61,384 nt of DNA from Roseofilum acuticapitatum BLCC-M154 (GCF_030068475.1 NZ_JAQOSP010000100.1:1-61384); one strand, 5' to 3'. Numbered from the stretch's first letter, positions 28,380-36,832 are shown. Numbers and translations are program-made. Notes: generated from the letters alone by a model not told the origin.

Positions 28380-30764
28380 ATGTCTAATACTTATCAAGAT
28401 TTCCTGAACACGGCCGATCGCAAAAATGATAGCTATATCACTTGTCCATCTTGTGGTTCTCCAATGGGTGTGAGAATTCAAGGCTATCAAATGATTGCTA
28501 CTGATAGTTTTCGATTAGAGCTAAATAACAATATTGCCTCTCTGCGTACTTTTTTGGAAAAGCTGGAATCATTATTAGAACAGAGAAATCAACCTCTCGA
28601 TCCGCTAACAAGGGGATATTATCCTTTTGAACAAGAGAAGAATTTTTATTCTGAAAATTTCAATACTTCTTCACCATCAAAAATACCAGATGATTTTAAT
28701 GAAAATAATGAGATTTATGATGAGGAAGAATATAACAGTGTTGACAACTTGGAAAACAGAGTATTGGGCAATGATGGAAATTATCGTGGGGTCATAGGTA
28801 AAGAAGTTAGTGAAAAGTTTGTTAAAGAGGAATTAGATTTTTTCCAAGATATTGACAAATTTGAAAACTTTCCTCTTAAGGATGAGACTGATGAAGATTT
28901 AATGTATAAAAAGTGTATAATGCTACTGCGTGGGATTGAACCCCGATCTTTAAGTGGCCCTTTAAGTTATTTGATTCTTGATCAAAATAATGTTTTTAGT
29001 TGGCGACAAAATCTTTCCACGCCGGAAGGACAAAAAATTCTAGAAAAACTATTAAATCAAGTATGTCCTACAATTCAATGGTATTTGAATAAGTTACTTG
29101 AATTACATCGCAAGAGAAAAGAAAATGAAAAAATACCCAGAGCTGTCTTAAGAGCGCAATTTCTCCTTGCACTTATGTTAGGACACAAAAGCAAAGATCG
29201 CGATCAATTGAAGAATGAATTTAAGCTGGATCAAGTAGATATTGAAAAAAATGTCCGATATGAATTACCTCGATTAATAGAGATTTCATACAGAAATTTA
29301 TTGAGATTGCTGAATTCTGAAGTTCTTTTAGGAAACTCTAAATTGAAGTTATCAGACGAGTTTAGAAAAGCCATGAAAGTTAGTAAAAATAAAGCAAGTC
29401 GAAATCCCAGTCAGCAAAACGCAGATCCACAGAAAGTTCAAAATCCACTCAATAGTCAGGATACTTATGAAAGCAGAGTTGTCTCTATGACCAAGAAGTG
29501 GGGACAAGAAATTAATAAACTTGTTCATTTCTCTTGCAAAGGATTAGTGGGTAAGAATATGAAGAGATGTGGGTGGTATCCGAAAAACACTAAAACCCAC
29601 TCCATTATCTTGCTAGGTAGTCGCGGTACGGGAAAATCTTCAGTTATGTTAACAGGGTTAGTGGCATTTCGTCGCTATGCTGCTTCTTTAGGGGCAACCG
29701 TTGCATTGGATTTGCCCGAAGATAGAGAGGAGATGCTGAGACTAGAGCAAATGTATCAATCTGGTGAATTTTTTGGTAAAACACAGTTAGGGGATAAAAC
29801 CAGTATAAAATTGTCAGTAAAATTTCCAGAAAATGATCCCTCCAAGAGAATTCATTTTGTCTTTACCGATGTCCCTGGTGAAGTGTTTGAAAGTAGCCTG
29901 ACGGAAGAAGGATCATCATCTTGGGTTTTAAAAGTCTTGAAGAATGCAGAGACTATTGTGTTTTTCTTTGATCTTTTAATGGAATCTGCCATCAGAGATT
30001 TGCTAACGAAAACTCGCAATTTTGAAACTTGGAAATCAGCTTTGGAACAATTTGATAGAGTGAATAAAAGTCGCGAAGGTAAAGCATCGATACCTCAACT
30101 CGATCTTCTCGAACAGTTACTAATTGATTTGCAGCGTGAAAGAGAAGATGTGCAAGGAATAAACTTTATTTGTGTGATTCCAAAATCAGATATGTATGCA
30201 GATCGAGACAATCAAGAGGCAAAATTCTTCAGTGCATTTTATCAAAAACTTGAGGGATATGGATTGCTAACTCAATCTGAATACGATCGGGAAGATAATG
30301 ACTCTTTTGACTCTCTATGTTCTTTAGGTGGCACAGGCTATAAACCAAGAGATACTAGAGAATCAAAGATTATCAAAACTAAGGTAGAAAATCAGGAAAA
30401 GATTGGTAGAATGATGTCTAACTTAGCTCGTGAATGCTTGCTGAATATCAAGAATGCTTTAGGAGAAGAAGCCAATCCTTCATTTAAATCTACGTTGCTG
30501 GATTTGATTCAGTTAAGGTTGATTACAAACTTAGAGAAGACTTTTAGTGAAGAAAAGGTCTATTTTTTACCAACATCTGGACAGGGAAAAGATAACTCTA
30601 AATTACTTGAAGAGAACAAAACCACAGAAAATGGGAATATTTCAACCGGAAGTATTCCTAATCAGAAACTATCTGAATATGTGTTCTTTTTACCTACTGC
30701 TTTGGCGATATTGGGAGAAAATAGTCAATCTTCCGAGGAACCCCAAAGAGTAAAGCAAGGCTAA
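28380..30764 (+). CDS. Large P-loop GTPase-like protein, putative conflict-system NTPase
   Basis: No characterised homologue is recognised. Order of parts: residues 22-28 contain CPSCGSP (half zinc ribbon). An acidic, low-complexity region (about 85-180) is followed by a helical region (about 210-320). A G domain starts near 405: SIILLGSRGTGKSS (Walker A, 413-421), FTDVPGE (G3-like, D497 and G500) and CVIPKSD (G4-like, D604). The last 190 residues are mixed. The pattern resembles the GTPases of NTPase-centred bacterial conflict systems. The coding sequence is visibly A/T-rich compared with neighbours, suggesting transfer. Convergent with the HTH-nuclease-like gene 45 bases away. Confidence 0.75.
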   Translation: MSNTYQDFLNTADRKNDSYITCPSCGSPMGVRIQGYQMIATDSFRLELNNNIASLRTFLEKLESLLEQRNQPLDPLTRGYYPFEQEKNFYSENFNTSSPSKIPDDFNENNEIYDEEEYNSVDNLENRVLGNDGNYRGVIGKEVSEKFVKEELDFFQDIDKFENFPLKDETDEDLMYKKCIMLLRGIEPRSLSGPLSYLILDQNNVFSWRQNLSTPEGQKILEKLLNQVCPTIQWYLNKLLELHRKRKENEKIPRAVLRAQFLLALMLGHKSKDRDQLKNEFKLDQVDIEKNVRYELPRLIEISYRNLLRLLNSEVLLGNSKLKLSDEFRKAMKVSKNKASRNPSQQNADPQKVQNPLNSQDTYESRVVSMTKKWGQEINKLVHFSCKGLVGKNMKRCGWYPKNTKTHSIILLGSRGTGKSSVMLTGLVAFRRYAASLGATVALDLPEDREEMLRLEQMYQSGEFFGKTQLGDKTSIKLSVKFPENDPSKRIHFVFTDVPGEVFESSLTEEGSSSWVLKVLKNAETIVFFFDLLMESAIRDLLTKTRNFETWKSALEQFDRVNKSREGKASIPQLDLLEQLLIDLQREREDVQGINFICVIPKSDMYADRDNQEAKFFSAFYQKLEGYGLLTQSEYDREDNDSFDSLCSLGGTGYKPRDTRESKIIKTKVENQEKIGRMMSNLARECLLNIKNALGEEANPSFKSTLLDLIQLRLITNLEKTFSEEKVYFLPTSGQGKDNSKLLEENKTTENGNISTGSIPNQKLSEYVFFLPTALAILGENSQSSEEPQRVKQG

Positions 30765-30809
30765 ACTTGGATGAATTTTCCTCAAGTTTTGTAACAACGA
30801 ACATCGATC

Positions 30810-31592
30810 TTAGAGTCGATCGTTTTGAATCAAAAGCTCTAGGAATTCTTGGACAACCCGATCGCCCTCTTCGTTGCATTCGTTATAGTCGCAGCAATGG
30901 ATCAGGGAGATGCCATTGGGTTTAAATGGGTTGTCTGTCTCTTCCGTTTTTGCTCTCTTCTCAAGAGACACGACTTCCAGAATGCCCCATTTGCCTTGGT
31001 GGAACACAAGGAAGTGCGCGTCTTTGTTTTCTCTCCCGTCTGATGTGGTGAGGCGTGCTTTGGCATTGGGGAAGAAGAGAACATTGGCGCGATCTAGGGC
31101 TTCAGCTATTTTGAGTTGAGCTTCGCAATCAAAATGCCAACCGTTCCAGAGATACTTGGGAGCTTCTGGATGAGAGTTGGTTTCAGGTGGATGTTCTGGC
31201 AGTAGTTCTGAGTCTAAGGCTTTAGCATGTAAGACAGCTTCACTACTGAGGTTGGCTAGATTTAAGGTTGCTCCACTGAGATTAGCACCCTTGAGGTTAA
31301 CTTCGATTTCCTGGGTGCGATGCAAAGTTATGGCGTTTCGGCGCAAGTATCGCTTAAAGACTGCCTGTAAGTTACTTTTCTTCACCTTTTCGTCGAGAAC
31401 TTCTGAGAGTTGTTTCCACAGTTTGGCAGCGACGGATTTGATATACACATCATCGTAATTGGAAGCTTCGGCGATTTGCGGATAAGAACATCTTCCTTGC
31501 CAACATTGCCGAAAGATGAACTGCTGGACATCGTTGAGTCCTTCTCCATCTAGAAGAGTTTCGGCGATCGCCAGTGCTTCGTCAACAGTCAT
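30810..31592 (-). CDS. vMAP-type HTH, pentapeptide and PD-(D/E)XK-like protein
   Basis: Three-part protein. The N-terminus TVDEALAIAETLLDGEG to about residue 82 resembles the helix-turn-helix domain that begins vWA-MoxR-associated and related cyanobacterial conflict proteins. Next come a few pentapeptide repeats (NLKGANLSGATLNLANLS). The C-terminal 110 residues contain HFLVFHQGKWGILEV and VVQEFLELL, the pattern of a PD-(D/E)XK-like domain common in cyanobacteria, although the usual Asp after LEV is Val here, so activity is uncertain. The frame is open 13 codons further upstream (MGSDYLNVEE), overlapping the Rpn copy 2 stop. Either way it is coupled to that gene. Confidence 0.7.
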   Translation of the reverse strand: MTVDEALAIAETLLDGEGLNDVQQFIFRQCWQGRCSYPQIAEASNYDDVYIKSVAAKLWKQLSEVLDEKVKKSNLQAVFKRYLRRNAITLHRTQEIEVNLKGANLSGATLNLANLSSEAVLHAKALDSELLPEHPPETNSHPEAPKYLWNGWHFDCEAQLKIAEALDRANVLFFPNAKARLTTSDGRENKDAHFLVFHQGKWGILEVVSLEKRAKTEETDNPFKPNGISLIHCCDYNECNEEGDRVVQEFLELLIQNDRL

Positions 31593-31611
31593 CAGTTCCA
31601 CTTCCTCAACA

Positions 31612-32505
31612 TTAAGATAGTCGCTCCCCAAGCCAAGACACTAAATCCTCAACTTCCGTAAAATCGAGCAGCGCTTCCCCCAAATCTTCCAGAGTTTCCA
31701 CCGACAAAGACTGAATCTGGGCTTCCATTTCTGGAGAGAGCGCACCCACTCGTCGCGTCAAGAGACGAATGACTAAAGATGCCTCCCGTTGTACACCTCG
31801 CTGAATTCCTTGTTGAATTCCTCGCTGAATTCCTTGCTGAATTCCTCGCTGAATTCCTTCGAGCAAACCTTCTTCATGAATTTCCTGATAAATTACTGAC
31901 TCGCGCATCGTCTCTTTCCTCAATAGTTGTCTAATTAACTTTTTGTCAAATCTCAAACCCGCCAACACTTGGCTACAAGCAAGAACATCTGCTTGTTCCT
32001 TGCTCTCCTCGATTGTAGCAACCCGATTCGCTACTTGCTGGAGTAGCTGGCGGGGTTCGGTGGTTTTCGATAAGGTAGCCAAGGGCAGTAAACCGGGAGA
32101 CGATAGGAGTAAATTGGGGTCTTGTTCCCAGAGTCGAATCACCTGATAAGGATGTCGGGTTTCTCCGTCCTGGTACTTGGAGAGCAAAACTTGCTCTGAC
32201 ACCATTTCTCGTAAGAAAATGACTACTTGATGAACCGAGCCACCATATTGCCGTTTGAGTCTCACATAGTAGTCGAGCATCCGGAAGGGTAGGGGAGGTT
32301 GGGAGTAGGGACGGGTTTCAAATTCGATATGGAGAATTTGGTTCCCGGCTTTTAGGAACGTCAGAGAATCGGCGCGGATGGGTTCTTGTATCAGTTCGGT
32401 TTTGAGAACTTCAACGGGGGTGGTTGGTGCTTGGGGAAGCAACCATTGGATGAAGGACTCTGGGAATTTTTCGGCTAGGTATTTGCAAGCGTTGTCGTAG
32501 GCCAA
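31612..32505 (-). CDS. Rpn/DUF4351 family PD-(D/E)XK nuclease, copy 2
   Basis: Near-identical paralogue of the gene at 27364, here 297 aa with a TTG start (AYDNACKYLAEKF follows). It has the same catalytic stretch ADSLTFLKAGNQILHIEFET and the same DUF4351 tail. It differs mainly by an in-frame expansion near residue 225, where GIQRGIQQ is repeated two to three times where copy 1 has GVQRGVQQG once. The expansion comes from a 24-bp DNA repeat (31797-31860). The next gene on this strand (HTH/nuclease-like) begins within or just after its end, so it is probably the first gene of a two-gene operon. Confidence 0.87.
   Translation of the reverse strand: MAYDNACKYLAEKFPESFIQWLLPQAPTTPVEVLKTELIQEPIRADSLTFLKAGNQILHIEFETRPYSQPPLPFRMLDYYVRLKRQYGGSVHQVVIFLREMVSEQVLLSKYQDGETRHPYQVIRLWEQDPNLLLSSPGLLPLATLSKTTEPRQLLQQVANRVATIEESKEQADVLACSQVLAGLRFDKKLIRQLLRKETMRESVIYQEIHEEGLLEGIQRGIQQGIQRGIQQGIQRGVQREASLVIRLLTRRVGALSPEMEAQIQSLSVETLEDLGEALLDFTEVEDLVSWLGERLS
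31797..31860. repeat. In-frame 24-bp tandem repeat (GAATTCCTTGTTGAATTCCTCGCT)
   Basis: About two and a half copies of a 24-bp unit, each built from two 12-bp halves of the type GAATTCCTCGCT and GAATTCCTTG(T/C)T. They encode the GIQRGIQQ repeats of Rpn copy 2. Copy 1 has only the unexpanded version, so the array grew after duplication or shrank in the other copy. Confidence 0.8.
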
Positions 32506-32553
32506 GGGAGTGAAAAATTGAATCTCAATTTAAGTTTACAATTTATTTTTATG

Positions 32554-32973
32554 CTAATTACCACTGATGTGAATAACGATCTCTCGGTGGTGACCCCGAC
32601 TGCGATGTTCCCATAAATAAATTCCCTGCCAAGTCCCTAAGAGTAAGTGTCCTTGGTGAATGGGAATTTGTTCTGAGGTTTTGGTTAATACGCTGCGGAT
32701 ATGGGCTGGCATGTCGTCAGGGCCTTCGGCATCATGGATATAGCTGATCCCATCTTCAGGAACCAGTTTGGCAAAAAAATGGGCTAAATCTTGTAAAACA
32801 TCGGGATCGGCATTTTCTTGAATGACTAAACTAGCAGAAGTATGCCTTAAAAATAGGGTGCATAATCCGGTTTGAATGCCGGATTCTTTGACGACTTGTT
32901 TGAGTTGAGGGGTGATGGGGGAAAAGTTTTTTCCTGTGGTTTTGATTTGTAGTTGGGTTTGATAGTGAGTCAT
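32554..32973 (-). CDS. YjbQ family protein (UPF0047)
   Basis: Small beta-barrel protein of 139 aa in the YjbQ/UPF0047 family, some of which show secondary thiamine-phosphate synthase activity; the true function is unclear. Family signatures visible: the N-terminal TTGKNFSPITPQLKQVV, GLCTLFLRHTSASLVIQENADPDV with the His, the LVPEDGISYIHDAEGPDDMPAHIRS region and the C-terminal LLLGTWQGIYLWEHR(S)RGHHREIVIH. It precedes Rpn copy 2 on the same strand, outside the island. Confidence 0.93.
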   Translation of the reverse strand: MTHYQTQLQIKTTGKNFSPITPQLKQVVKESGIQTGLCTLFLRHTSASLVIQENADPDVLQDLAHFFAKLVPEDGISYIHDAEGPDDMPAHIRSVLTKTSEQIPIHQGHLLLGTWQGIYLWEHRSRGHHREIVIHISGN

Positions 32974-32996
32974 GGGGGGATGGAGATACTTAATGG

Positions 32997-34082
32997 TTAA
33001 GTGTTAATTCCAAAATAGTTGATGACAGCTTGGCCAATCGCCTCACTGCCGTTTTTATCCAATACTACATCTTTTCTGGGAGGGTTTGGGGTTTGGTGTA
33101 AAAAGCTCCAATCGCCGCTAAAAAAGGCTTCTGGCTCAATGATTTGATGAGTACCATAATCTTGTAAGCCTTCGATTAAAACGGATGCTTCGGCAAATCC
33201 TTGTCGGGTTAAGGAGGCGATGGGTGTATTTAAACGTAGGGCTTCCGCAAAGGTACTATATCCGGGTTTGGAGATGATGCGATCGCAAATCGGCATAAAA
33301 TCCACGGGTCGATATTCATGGCCCCTCACTTGTAGCAAATTGGGCAGATCGGGCGCTTGGCGATCGAAGGTGATAAACTGCCAATTGGGAAACTTTTTCA
33401 GGGTATCATAGGGAATTTCTTGCAGACTTAAGCCGCCAAAGGTTAATAATATCGTCCGTTCTTGGGGAGCAGAAATCGGTAACTGTTGGCGCAACTGCTC
33501 CGGAGTCCATCGGGGAATCCCCCCCGTTAAACCCACATCAATAACGTCAGAAAAAGCACTCATGGGTTCATGGAGGGGTAGGCGAAAGAGGCGATCGCAG
33601 CGACCATAAGCGGTGCTAATCCAATCGGCAATCTCCATAAATTCCCCTCCCCAAGGGCGATAAATAAAATCCCAACCAAAATTACCCATCATCCAACAAG
33701 GAATTCCGGCACTATGGGCAATGTCTACAGCCAAAGAAGGTAAATCAGCTAACACTAAGTCCACCCGATTTTGGCGAATAAAATTAACTTCTCCGGCAAT
33801 AATTGACCGTTCATTTTTACGAATGTGTTGCAGTTTTTCTAGGGTAGCTTCCTTATCCATGGTGAGGCTATCCGACTGAATCACACCTATATCAAACCCC
33901 CTAGGACGGTGGATAAAGTCTACCGGAAGATAGGATTCAAGGAGCCATCGGGGAGCGGTAGTAACTAAAATGAGGAGAATTTCGGGATTTTGTTGGGCGA
34001 TCGCGGCAGCAACTGAGGCCATTCTCACCGCATGACCAAAACCATGATTGGTAATAGCTAGATATACAGTAGGTCGAGACAT
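32997..34082 (-). CDS. GT-B fold glycosyltransferase-like protein
   Basis: 361-aa protein resembling MurG/YjiC-type GT-B enzymes and the N-terminal half of arabinokinase-like proteins. It starts MSRPTVYLAITNHGFGHAVR, with a glycine-rich loop where donor-side GT-B proteins bind. The second half contains ILLTFGGLSL, then DFMPICDRIISKPGYSTFAEAL, the nucleotide-sugar binding pattern. No membrane segment. I prefer this start to one seven codons upstream because the strand/loop begins here. The acceptor is unknown. The next gene on the strand, YjbQ, is 23 bases downstream. Confidence 0.72.
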   Translation of the reverse strand: MSRPTVYLAITNHGFGHAVRMASVAAAIAQQNPEILLILVTTAPRWLLESYLPVDFIHRPRGFDIGVIQSDSLTMDKEATLEKLQHIRKNERSIIAGEVNFIRQNRVDLVLADLPSLAVDIAHSAGIPCWMMGNFGWDFIYRPWGGEFMEIADWISTAYGRCDRLFRLPLHEPMSAFSDVIDVGLTGGIPRWTPEQLRQQLPISAPQERTILLTFGGLSLQEIPYDTLKKFPNWQFITFDRQAPDLPNLLQVRGHEYRPVDFMPICDRIISKPGYSTFAEALRLNTPIASLTRQGFAEASVLIEGLQDYGTHQIIEPEAFFSGDWSFLHQTPNPPRKDVVLDKNGSEAIGQAVINYFGINT

Positions 34083-34206
34083 GGAGCCATTAAAAATTAG
34101 CAATTAAACATCAAAAATGATGACTCGTTCTATTTTAAGAGTCTAAGGGCAAGTTGGGAGAATTTTGAGTTAACTTGCCCTCAATGTGAATCAGGGCAGG
34201 GGATAT

Positions 34207-34695
34207 TCAAGTGCGATCGGATAGCAAGGGTGTTTCTTGGACAACCAAGACGGAACAGCCCGCCCGGTGAACAACATAATTACTGACACTTCCTAAGAGT
34301 ACCTCAGTCACTCCGTGTCGTCCCCTACGTCCAACGATAATTAAATCCGCTCCCCAACTTTTAGCCAGATTGCAGATCCAACGTCCAGTATCCCCCATTT
34401 TCCATTCCCACTCACAAGAAACCCCCACTTCTTGGGCGCGATCGCAATAGGAAGTCAGCCATTGACGAGTCTGTTCGGTTTCCTGTGTCATCTGTTCTTG
34501 TACAGCTTGGGAAAAATTGGTTAAAGTATGCCCATAGGGGCCAACGTAAGTAAACAGACTGCTCTCTTCCAAGGCAAGACGGTGAAAGAGCATCATTTGA
34601 GCAGAAAACTGTTGAGCCAGAACTAACCCTTTCTCAAAAATGGTTTCTGCTTGAATGGAGCGATCGAGGGCGACTAAAATCTTTTGATAAACCAT
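34207..34695 (-). CDS. Universal stress protein
   Basis: UspA-domain protein of 162 aa, starting MVYQKILVALDRSIQAETIFEKG. The ATP-binding signature GxxGxxxxxxxxxGS is present in GRRGRHGVTEVLLGSVSNYV, followed by HRAGCSVLVV. It is likely a nucleotide-binding stress protein; conditions and partners are unknown. Stands alone between the glycosyltransferase-like gene and the GUN4-like gene. Confidence 0.92.
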   Translation of the reverse strand: MVYQKILVALDRSIQAETIFEKGLVLAQQFSAQMMLFHRLALEESSLFTYVGPYGHTLTNFSQAVQEQMTQETEQTRQWLTSYCDRAQEVGVSCEWEWKMGDTGRWICNLAKSWGADLIIVGRRGRHGVTEVLLGSVSNYVVHRAGCSVLVVQETPLLSDRT

Positions 34696-34834
34696 GTTTC
34701 AATCATCAATTAAAAACCTTCATTTAAATCATGGCACTGTTTCAGGTACAATACCAAGCGTAAGCTACAACACTTAACGGCTCACTCCTAGAAGCAGTGG
34801 AAAGGAAGCACGCAAAAAATTGAAGGAATGACTA

Positions 34835-35836
34835 ATGGCTAACCCGCAACTCCGTCTGATGATCCTGGCCTTTCCCCTTACGAGTTATGTTCTGATAGGA
34901 CGGATCTTATTCACACTGATCGATCTGAGCAGTCACCTGAATGCGAAATTATGGAATTGGGCGATCGCCGATCGCCAGCAGTATCCCTACTCCCTCAAAG
35001 ATGACCGAGGGCTGATTCTAGGCTTTCCCCTCACATTTCCCTTGCTCTCTCTTTTGGCCCTCAGTTCTCTACTCTGGTGTACTGTTTTGGTATTCTTGAA
35101 GACGGCCAAGCGTGAGAGCCTATTGGAGCAGGTGCAAAAGAGAGTTGGGGATGAAGCCCTGTTGGTTATTGCCCTGCCTGCTGAGTGCGATCGCTGGTTT
35201 CAAGGACTGCTAACGGCGGTTTTTGAGGCGATCGAGGGGTGGATGGCTCCAGAAACCTCAGCCGAATTATCGGAAACTGTCTCTAGTGCTGCTCCTGTAT
35301 CTGCTCCGGTGGCATCGGTTGCAGCACATGAAGCGCAAACCCCAGAACCCCAAGGAACTATTGAGTCTTCTGCTGCTCCCGTTTATCCCACTAACCCAGA
35401 TGTGCCCTTACGCTCGGAAACAGGCATTGATTATACCCGACTGCGGGATTTACTGGCGGCTCATAAGTGGCAAGAGAGTAATCAAGAAACCCTAGATTTG
35501 ATTTTGCGGGCGACTCGTAGAGAAAGTGATGGTTGGTTAGATGCCCTGAATTTAGAGGAATTACCTTGTACTGAATTAGACACGATTAATCAGCTTTGGG
35601 TGGCCTATAGTCAGGGGCAATTTGGCTTAAGTGTGCAATCTCGAATCTATGAACAGGTGGGGGGAGATTATAGTCAGTTTGGCGATCGCATTGGCTGGCG
35701 CAAAGAGAATCAATGGACAAATCCCACTGAGTTAAACTATACAGATAATGCGCCTCCAGGCCATTTACCTTACCTGGGATCGGCGATCGCCTATTCCCTC
35801 CTGATCCATAAACTCAAAACCTGTGGTATTCAATAA
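34835..35836 (+). CDS. GUN4 domain protein with N-terminal membrane segments
   Basis: 333 aa. Two hydrophobic segments near the N-terminus (about 9-27 and 65-88) are joined by a charged loop, then an Ala/Pro/Glu linker (about 140-190). The C-terminal 130 residues match the GUN4 fold: YTRLRDLLAAHKWQESNQET, the INQLWVAYSQGQFGLSVQSR segment, and FGDRIGWRKENQW. GUN4 proteins bind porphyrins and stimulate Mg-chelatase, but several cyanobacterial GUN4 proteins are regulators or are fused to kinase or membrane domains. Here the membrane anchor is unusual. Uma2 follows 11 bases downstream. Confidence 0.82.
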   Translation: MANPQLRLMILAFPLTSYVLIGRILFTLIDLSSHLNAKLWNWAIADRQQYPYSLKDDRGLILGFPLTFPLLSLLALSSLLWCTVLVFLKTAKRESLLEQVQKRVGDEALLVIALPAECDRWFQGLLTAVFEAIEGWMAPETSAELSETVSSAAPVSAPVASVAAHEAQTPEPQGTIESSAAPVYPTNPDVPLRSETGIDYTRLRDLLAAHKWQESNQETLDLILRATRRESDGWLDALNLEELPCTELDTINQLWVAYSQGQFGLSVQSRIYEQVGGDYSQFGDRIGWRKENQWTNPTELNYTDNAPPGHLPYLGSAIAYSLLIHKLKTCGIQ

Positions 35837-35847
35837 AATTCAGCCCT

Positions 35848-36501
35848 ATGGTTATTGCAGCACCAGAACCTCAAGCAACAGTCCAACCCAAAGGCGAACA
35901 ACGGGTCGTTTTTCGCGGCATCACCTGGGAGAACTATTTACACATCCTCGATCAACTCCCTCAATCGAGAGGTTCTCGTCTAATCTATGATGATGGAGTT
36001 CTAGAAATCACCATGCCCTTAGAAGACCATGAATTTGCCCGGTGTTTAATTGAGTATTTTATCCGTGGCTTAACTGAACTTATGAATCTTCCCATTAAAA
36101 CCATGGGATCGACAACCATGAATTATCCCCTGCTCAGAAAAGGAGCAGAACCGGATAGCGCCTATTATTTCCAAAATCAGCCCTTGGTGAAAGGACGCAA
36201 TGTCAATTTTGCCCAAGATCCACCCCCAGATTTAGTCGTTGAAGTGGATATTACCCACACGGATATTGCTAAAAATCAATTTTACGCCCGTTTAAGTGTG
36301 CCAGAGTTTTGGCGCTTTAATGGGCAAGTGTTGCGGATTTATATTCTAGACTCTGGGGTATATGTAGAAGTCGAACAAAGCCCCACCTTTCCCCAAGTGC
36401 CCAAGGAGTGGTTATATCAGTTTTTAGCCACAGCAAAAGAAGATGAAATCGGAGCAATGCGAGAGTTGAGAAAGCGCTGGCAGGAAGCCACCCATTCCTA
36501 G
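35848..36501 (+). CDS. Uma2 family endonuclease (DUF820)
   Basis: Third Uma2 protein of the window, 217 aa. It contains GITWENYLHILDQLP, RLIYDDGVLEITMPL (first acidic motif), the PDSAYYF block, PDLVVEVDITH (Glu and Asp motif) and YARLSVPEFWRFN. It lacks the long Gln-rich tail of the other two. It starts only 11 bases after the GUN4-like gene and is probably co-transcribed with it, though no functional link is known. The GGGGGATC-type repeat follows its stop. Confidence 0.88.
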   Translation: MVIAAPEPQATVQPKGEQRVVFRGITWENYLHILDQLPQSRGSRLIYDDGVLEITMPLEDHEFARCLIEYFIRGLTELMNLPIKTMGSTTMNYPLLRKGAEPDSAYYFQNQPLVKGRNVNFAQDPPPDLVVEVDITHTDIAKNQFYARLSVPEFWRFNGQVLRIYILDSGVYVEVEQSPTFPQVPKEWLYQFLATAKEDEIGAMRELRKRWQEATHS

Positions 36502-36510
36502 GGAAAACCC

Positions 36511-36599
36511 TAGGGGACTTTCCTATTCCCCCCTTTTTAAGGGGGGCAAGGGGGGATCTTTTCCTACTGTCCACCGATACAGCGCAAAGCGCTGTATTG
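36511..36599. repeat. MITE-like GGGGGATC repeat with GCGC hairpin end
   Basis: A block of C and G runs (GGGGACTTTCCTATTCCCC, then GGGGGGATCTTTTCCTAC) is followed by the hairpin ATACAGCGC-AAA-GCGCTGTAT. The same order, inverted, appears at 52621-52710, and the first half at 18499. The element sits at the break point of the PIN remnant, so it probably caused the truncation. Confidence 0.75.
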
Positions 36600-36808
36600 T
36601 CCAGGCTCTAGAAGCCATGTTACACAGTACAGATTTTGAATTTGAAAGTCGTTCCACCATTGCACAAGCTATACAACTTTATAAACAAGGAAGAGCAGAT
36701 TTTGCGGATTATTTAATTGGTGCGATCGCTCGTCAAGCAGGTTGCACAGAAACCGTCAGTTTTGATCGCAAGCTGACGAGCGAAAAGGGATTTCGTTGGA
36801 TCAATTGA
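36596..36808 (+). pseudogene. C-terminal remnant of a PIN-domain (VapC-like) toxin
   Basis: From about 36602 the frame reads QALEAMLHSTDFEFESRSTI and continues to ADFADYLIGAIARQAGC and TVSFDRKL. That is the second half of a PIN domain, with the later Asp-containing motif and the final acidic (FDRK) motif. The N-terminal half with the first catalytic Asp is absent and the sequence before it is repeat DNA. The frame has a usable ATG (36617), but the product could not form a PIN active site. No antitoxin partner is visible. Confidence 0.75.
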
Positions 36809-36832
36809 TAACCAACTTTTCTAGACTTGATC

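Noticed and set aside
36617-36808. A functional small VapC toxin
   Set aside because: The first half of the PIN domain with its catalytic Asp is missing.
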